Shown: piece after piece, positions 59,092-64,000 of the stretch
How the letters are laid out: the number at the start of each line of letters is the position of its first letter
Numbering within the stretch: the first letter of the stretch is position 1
NCBI GenBank assembly: GCA_964563535.1
Contig: CAZLXP010000001.1
Location: forward strand, 15,896 to 79,895
DNA length: 64,000 nt
Source: WVWN01 sp964563535
Lineage (GTDB): Bacteria; RBG-13-66-14; B26-G2; WVWN01
Reading direction: 5' to 3'
The notes under the pieces: generated by a model
The model's input: only the letters and a program-made list of their open reading frames with translations
Told to the model about the DNA's origin: nothing
The model's database searches: none
Translations under genes and position numbers: made by a program

Positions 59092-62000
59092 TTAACCTGT
59101 GTATCTAATTTTTACCCGGTGGGGGCCAAAGGCTCCAACCGGGTCGTGGTCGAAACGTAAAACGTGGGCCGCGGTTGTCTCGACCGCGAAAACTTCCGAC
59201 TGGTGGGTATTTAAGTTCTCGATCGTAACTTCGCATAAGGTATGCGGATATAATAAACGGCAGACGACGTGGTTGGTATGCGTTTCGACGTTAACGTCGT
59301 AGGCGTACTCGGGAACGTCAACGCTATCGTCGACGAAACCGACGACGTGGTGCAACGTTCCGCCATGTTCGCCGCTTTGCGGCCTTATGAACGCGCCGTT
59401 GAATCCCGGATATTCGGCTACCTGGGTTATTAAATCACAGGTTATAGCCTCGGAAGCGGTATTGCGATTGGCGGGCCAAAGGACGTGTAAGAATTTATGG
59501 ACCGCGGCGTCGGCAAAGGGTTTGACCTCAATACGCCACGCTCCTTCCGTTATGTGGGGCTCCTGCCCAGGGGGGTAATTAACGCCGTCAACATAAAAAC
59601 GGTAGTCGCTGGTCTCGTCTTTGCCGCCGATAACCGTAATAGAACGGCCTTGGTAGCCGGGGAGGAGCATGACGCCGAAAAGGCGGCCGGGATAAGTCTG
59701 GACGTCCTGCCGGGCGTCGAAGCGAAATACGCCGAGGTCGTCTTCCGGTTCCCACCCGGAGGTAGGCGCCGCAGGGGATTGCCAACCGGAAGCCGTCTTC
59801 ACCTCCGGTTTATCGACGGCGTGCACGACCCACTTAGTCGCCGCCCCTTCGGGCGGGGTGTTCCAAAGCGACGATACCTCGTCGTAAACGACTACGAAAT
59901 GAGCAAACTCGGTGTCGGCCTCGGGCTCGGGGACGTATTCGCCGAACGGTTTTACCAAAACAATCTCTCGCATCGCGCGCCAACATTTCTGGTACGTAAT
60001 TTCGTCTATGTAGTCGTACGCGTTATACGCCACGTCGGCCCGGCCGTAGCAGTAATCGTATTCTTCCTGCGTGTCGAACCGCTCGACCCTGCCCGCGTCC
60101 GCGGTCCTCTTGTGCTTGAAGAAGAAAGTGTAATCGATGGATATGGCGCGAAGGAGCTCGTCTTCGTATTGATAGTATATCTGGCCGCCGTCGTTGGATA
60201 ACGGCTCGGCCAAACCCTCTTGGCCCTTAGGTTCGTGGGGGTACGTTTCGTCGGGGTCGTACATAAGGAGGGCGTTATGGGCCACGGTTCGGACGAAGTA
60301 ATTACGATGGTGGTCCTCGCCGCTTGGGGTGGTCCCGGAATCTATGGCGAGATTTCCGCGCGAAAACAACGTGAAGGTGTTTTGGTCGCAGTGGTTGTGG
60401 CCTGTGATGGCTGGCCCGGACTTGAAGGCGACGAACACCGCCGTCGTATCCGTACCGCTCGGGAAGCCGTAATAATAACCGCCGGGATGGCCGTACTTCG
60501 TAGCGGGGTCGAACTCCCACGCCGACCGCATGAATACCTCGCCGCGGCACGGGAACAGCTTGGCCGTAAGCAGGTCCGCGGCCGCGGGGTCCTGCTTTGC
60601 CCCTCCGCTGTCGCGCCACAGGATTCGCTCTATCAGGTCCCGGATACCTACGTCGTGGGGCGGGTGCCACCCGAGGATGTCCTCGGTCATATACCGGAAG
60701 ACGGGCCCTACGTCGCCGTCCGCGTCGTACTCCGAGGCAAGGTTCGCGAAGCGCGGCGAAACGTTACGGCTGTATATATCCCCGCTCCCGTCGGTAACGG
60801 CGATCCTTTCCCACGTGCAATCGGGTTCCAAGCGGTAAATTTCGTGGAGCAACATGTTGCGTAATAGGTCGGTCTTCGCGAACCAATTTTCGTAAAGGGC
60901 CGTCTTCCAAGCTTTGTACACGTAGGTAAACAGGTCGACGTGGTATATGCCGTATGCCGCGCCCTCCGGGTTGGTGCCGTCGTGGAAGTGTTCCGTAAAG
61001 TACGGAAATATTTCCGCGACGTGCTTGTCCTCCCCTTCCTCCATCAATCGCCGGGGAGGCATAAAAGGCCATTTCGACAGGTAGGGATACGTTTGGTCGT
61101 ATATGGCGCCGTCGTCCCAGAGGGCGAACATCGGGAAAGCCGCGCTATTAACGCGGAATAGGAATTTGTTGCCCGGGTCGAACAGGTAAGGCCGGCTTTC
61201 GCTCAACGCGTAATAACTTACCTGCATCAAGGTCTTCTCTACCTTAGCCTTTAGCTCCGCGCGCGCCGGGGCCGCCAGATAATCGGCGCACCAATCCCGA
61301 AAAGCCGTCAACATCCACGACAAGTGGTTATGGCGTCCCGTTTTCTCCAACGCCGCGCCGGCCCAAAAATTTTCATTATATGTTACGGTCCCGTCCTCGA
61401 AGAAGAACGGGTGGTTGTCGAGAAGGTATTCCACCCAGGCCGCGGCCCGCGGCGCGTAATCCTCGGCGTTGTGTTCCTCTCCGTCGATACCCAAAAGGTA
61501 TACGAACGACGCGCCGCTGACGACGTTATAGTACTTTTTTATCATATCCTGCGGTTGCGGGGGGTCGCCGAACGCGCTTAGCGGCGGCGGGTCGCCGAAA
61601 ACCTCCTCGGTTTTATCAATTAATTTTTCGTATTCGAGGCCGGTATCGGGATTCGCGCCGATTTTCGCGACGACCGCGGCGACGTCGCCGCTCTCGAGCC
61701 AGATGCGGGGGTGGTCCGTGCGGAACTGCTCGGTATAATTCACGGTTACGGAATCGACGTACGGCGTTACGGTAGGCGCGGCGTTGCCGCGTAAAAATTT
61801 TACACGCCACTGGATGCGGGTCCACTTCTCGACGTCCGTAGCCCGGGCGGCCCCGGCGCCTACGACGGTCGTGATATTCTGGCCGGGGGCTATCGGGACC
61901 CAGGGCGACCATACGCGCGTCCCCCAGTCGTAGCCGCGGATTTCGAATTGGATATCGGTCCCCTCGGGCTTAGCCGTTACGGCGTCGAAGACGCCCCAAA

Positions 62001-62811
62001 CGACCTTCGAGAGGGTGGGAGGTGTCGCGAACGTGGGCGAGGTATAGGTGCCCGAGGCGAAGAACTCGGCCTGGGCCGGGAACGTCTCCGCTATGGATAC
62101 GGCATCGAGCGACCAGCGCTGGTGGAGGAGCTCGCCCAACCTGCCTTCGTAGGTGGCGCCGAAGCTCAGCTTGAGGGACTGGACCCAACGTTCCTGAGGC
62201 GTCCCCTCCGACGGCGGGAGGCGGAAGTCGGACTGAGCCCAATAGTCCGGATATTCCTCCTCCTCGGTGAAGGGGTCAAACTTTACTTCGGCCTTAACTT
62301 CGTCCTCCTGGACTACCATGTTGACGCCCGGGCCGCGGTTCCTGATTTCTTCGGGGTTCTCGTAGCGGCCGTGGTAACGGATGGTGAAGGTCTTTTGGGG
62401 GTCGGCGTCGATTTGGAGGTTGTCCGGGGTGATACCCTCTTCGTCGGGGTCGAGGATAAGGCGCCCTACTTTGTGGATAACGCGGCCCCCCGGCCCTTCG
62501 TCGGCGAGCTTGACGTAGTCTTCGCCCTCGTAGGCCTCCTCGGGCTCCCCCCTTTCGTAAGTAGAACCAGTAGACGGGTCCTCAAACGTCCAATGTTCAG
62601 GCCTTTCCTCGACAGGATGTCTATCCTCGAAACTAGGATTCCAATTCTTTTCAGTAGGCCCCAACAAATTAGTGCCCAAAAAGCATTCGAGGACGACCTT
62701 CCCTGCGTAGTTAGGGTTTTCGATCTCTGTTCCGCTTCGGGTCCCCTCTGCAAAATCCTCGTAGGTATCTAATACCCATTCCTTATCTACCGGGTCGGTA
62801 TACGTTGCCAT
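59092..62811 (-). CDS. Heparinase II/III-like polysaccharide lyase, large
   Basis: 1239 residues; ATG after TAAGGAGGGTACGAA. Residues 1-370 are beta-rich and acidic (carbohydrate-binding-like). From about 375 (DHPRIWLESGD) an alpha/alpha toroid follows, and near 800 TGHNHCDQNTFTLFSRGNLA IDSGTTP, the Hepar_II_III hallmark with the metal/catalytic His residues; a beta-sandwich closes the protein. Such enzymes cleave uronic-acid polysaccharides by beta-elimination outside the cell, yet no signal peptide is visible at this start. It lies 23 bases after the tagged exported protein gene, so the two probably act together on or at the surface. Confidence 0.8.
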   Translation of the reverse strand: MATYTDPVDKEWVLDTYEDFAEGTRSGTEIENPNYAGKVVLECFLGTNLLGPTEKNWNPSFEDRHPVEERPEHWTFEDPSTGSTYERGEPEEAYEGEDYVKLADEGPGGRVIHKVGRLILDPDEEGITPDNLQIDADPQKTFTIRYHGRYENPEEIRNRGPGVNMVVQEDEVKAEVKFDPFTEEEEYPDYWAQSDFRLPPSEGTPQERWVQSLKLSFGATYEGRLGELLHQRWSLDAVSIAETFPAQAEFFASGTYTSPTFATPPTLSKVVWGVFDAVTAKPEGTDIQFEIRGYDWGTRVWSPWVPIAPGQNITTVVGAGAARATDVEKWTRIQWRVKFLRGNAAPTVTPYVDSVTVNYTEQFRTDHPRIWLESGDVAAVVAKIGANPDTGLEYEKLIDKTEEVFGDPPPLSAFGDPPQPQDMIKKYYNVVSGASFVYLLGIDGEEHNAEDYAPRAAAWVEYLLDNHPFFFEDGTVTYNENFWAGAALEKTGRHNHLSWMLTAFRDWCADYLAAPARAELKAKVEKTLMQVSYYALSESRPYLFDPGNKFLFRVNSAAFPMFALWDDGAIYDQTYPYLSKWPFMPPRRLMEEGEDKHVAEIFPYFTEHFHDGTNPEGAAYGIYHVDLFTYVYKAWKTALYENWFAKTDLLRNMLLHEIYRLEPDCTWERIAVTDGSGDIYSRNVSPRFANLASEYDADGDVGPVFRYMTEDILGWHPPHDVGIRDLIERILWRDSGGAKQDPAAADLLTAKLFPCRGEVFMRSAWEFDPATKYGHPGGYYYGFPSGTDTTAVFVAFKSGPAITGHNHCDQNTFTLFSRGNLAIDSGTTPSGEDHHRNYFVRTVAHNALLMYDPDETYPHEPKGQEGLAEPLSNDGGQIYYQYEDELLRAISIDYTFFFKHKRTADAGRVERFDTQEEYDYCYGRADVAYNAYDYIDEITYQKCWRAMREIVLVKPFGEYVPEPEADTEFAHFVVVYDEVSSLWNTPPEGAATKWVVHAVDKPEVKTASGWQSPAAPTSGWEPEDDLGVFRFDARQDVQTYPGRLFGVMLLPGYQGRSITVIGGKDETSDYRFYVDGVNYPPGQEPHITEGAWRIEVKPFADAAVHKFLHVLWPANRNTASEAITCDLITQVAEYPGFNGAFIRPQSGEHGGTLHHVVGFVDDSVDVPEYAYDVNVETHTNHVVCRLLYPHTLCEVTIENLNTHQSEVFAVETTAAHVLRFDHDPVGAFGPHRVKIRYTG

Positions 62812-62834
62812 TTCGTACCCTCCTTAGTTTAAGG

Positions 62835-63962
62835 TTAACGGAATACCGCTTTAATTTTTCCTAAGGATGTTTGTCTTACCGAAACGTTAGGTTTGTATTT
62901 TAAAATCGTACCGTAATAACCTACGATCCAAGCATCATTACTATTTAGTATCCTAATACCTGCTAATCCATTATTAGTAGGGCTATTTACCTCATACCAA
63001 TTCTGGCCGTCGTAAAAACCGATAAATCCCCCGTAAGGAGGGGAAGCGTTCTTCTGACCTGCAAACCAACCGTAGTTATCTCCATAAATATCTAAATCGG
63101 CTATAGTATCCGAGTTTATAAATATCTTATATTCCCTCCAAACCCCGTTATATTCTATTATTAAACCATACTCACCGGCCCTCGTGTAACCAGAACCCCA
63201 GACGCGGTTCCCGTTTATCATACGTACACCGGCCAATACCCAATTGTCGTTATAGTAATCTTCAATCCAATTCGAACCTGTTCGGCGCATTATAGCCCTG
63301 CTACCGACTGCAATACCACTTGTATCCGAAAGCATATCTATACCATACATAGCTCGGGTAGCGGTTCCTCCTACTACCCAATTAGTACCGTTAAAACGTA
63401 AAAAGTAACCGTTACCTCCGATCCAACCGTTCGAGGCGTTGATCATATCAATACAATAAACAGCGCCCGTAGGGTTCTGGAATTCTATCCAATCAGTTCC
63501 GTTCCACCGCCAAATAGCCGGTAGTTCCTTATTACCGTCCCAACCTACGGCCCAGCCGTAACTTGACGAGAGCATGTCGATATCCTCGAAGACGTGGCCG
63601 GAGTGGCCCGGTATTACGCTCCACGTACCATTCTGATAACGCAACGCTACGCTACGACCGCCGGCCCAGCCATTGTTTGCGTCTACGAAATCTACACAAT
63701 ACAAATTATTACTCGTAGGGCTCGGGTATACCTCCCAGGTGCCAGGGGGATTGGTGGGGTTGTCCTGTCGCGGGGTATAGGGGTTAAAGTAGCGCGGCGT
63801 GTCGTAAGGCGCGGAGGTCGTGGGGCCCTCGGGCGCTGGCTCCGCGATTTCCGGGGGGCCGGCGTTAGTTGCGACGTCGGCGGCGGCCGCGGAGGCAAAG
63901 CAAAACGCCCCGGCCGCGAACGAGGCGGCGAGGGCAGATATAATAACGGCGTTTTTACCCAT
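62835..63962 (-). CDS. Exported YCF48/BNR-like repeat protein with C-terminal tag
   Basis: 375 residues, ATG at 63960-63962 with GGGGAGAACCGAT. Signal peptide to about residue 27 (FCFASAAAA), proline-rich linker, then six or more repeats of the form 'DIDMLSSSYGWAVG ... IWRWNG', typical of YCF48-like beta-propellers. Ends VRQTSLGKIKAVFR, a variant of the SLGRVKALFK tail of the NHL proteins although the propeller type differs. That shared end suggests a sorting or processing signal. Precedes the lyase-like gene in one operon. Confidence 0.8.
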   Translation of the reverse strand: MGKNAVIISALAASFAAGAFCFASAAAADVATNAGPPEIAEPAPEGPTTSAPYDTPRYFNPYTPRQDNPTNPPGTWEVYPSPTSNNLYCVDFVDANNGWAGGRSVALRYQNGTWSVIPGHSGHVFEDIDMLSSSYGWAVGWDGNKELPAIWRWNGTDWIEFQNPTGAVYCIDMINASNGWIGGNGYFLRFNGTNWVVGGTATRAMYGIDMLSDTSGIAVGSRAIMRRTGSNWIEDYYNDNWVLAGVRMINGNRVWGSGYTRAGEYGLIIEYNGVWREYKIFINSDTIADLDIYGDNYGWFAGQKNASPPYGGFIGFYDGQNWYEVNSPTNNGLAGIRILNSNDAWIVGYYGTILKYKPNVSVRQTSLGKIKAVFR

Positions 63963-64000
63963 ATCGGTTCTCCCCTAGTATTATTACCTGTTGCCCCTTT

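Overview
The window reads as one stretch of a GC-rich, probably uncultivated bacterium with an outer membrane (a beta-barrel-like protein, many Sec-type signal peptides, several exported repeat proteins). I cannot name the phylum. Exported NHL-type proteins that all start near WVYEG and all end in a near-identical SLGRVKALFK tail are the best lineage fingerprint. Much of the window is accessory DNA: restriction-modification (R-M), abortive-infection type genes, small toxin/antitoxin-like operons, insertion-sequence debris and an integrase module.

Layout. 1-4,640: a truncated PAS/GAF sensor, a cell-wall-binding-repeat-like exported protein, a cysteine-rich repeat protein, two receiver-domain genes (one apparently damaged) and an outer-membrane-type protein. 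4,640-9,600: exported NHL-repeat genes, one with an internal amber codon, a ~105 bp inverted repeat bounding a 2.3 kb segment, and a HicB-like gene running into a tRNA-Leu 5' half. 9,600-11,400: a DUF3467 / unknown / HEPN-like operon and small genes. 11,633-21,090: a type IIG restriction-methyltransferase followed by an array in which the last ~200 bp of a type IIG gene recurs about nine times, alternating with unrelated cargo genes (nucleotidyl cyclase, membrane proteins, DUF3800, HTH protein, tyrosine-phosphatase-like protein and small proteins). 21,100-23,600: two more NHL genes and a second tRNA-Leu 5' half. 23,600-26,450: debris of insertion sequences, a truncated XRE/ImmA-type gene and a decayed methyltransferase. 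26,453-30,525: a five-gene operon resembling type IV CBASS (QueC-like, TGT-like, small protein, CD-NTase, SLOG-nucleoside-phosphorylase effector). 31,014-39,823: a type III R-M operon carrying extra genes (OGG-like, Schlafen/AlbA_2-like, membrane protein). 40,181-54,851: an Avs-like STAND nuclease, a RecD-like helicase-nuclease and a 1290-residue protein. 54,900-57,700: XRE/ImmA regulator pair, small HTH and tyrosine integrase. 59,092-63,962: a heparinase II/III-like protein and an exported repeat protein with the same C-terminal tag.

Main theme. Cargo genes sit beside partial copies of the ends of R-M genes: type IIG 3' ends (14.3-21.1 kb), a res 5' end (35.25-35.33 kb) and a mod 5' end (50.8-50.9 kb). 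The last carries a 12-base C tract just after its start codon and leads directly into the helicase gene. This suggests that R-M gene ends act as recurrent recombination borders for swapping neighbouring defence genes. That interpretation is inference; the repeated gene ends are directly visible.
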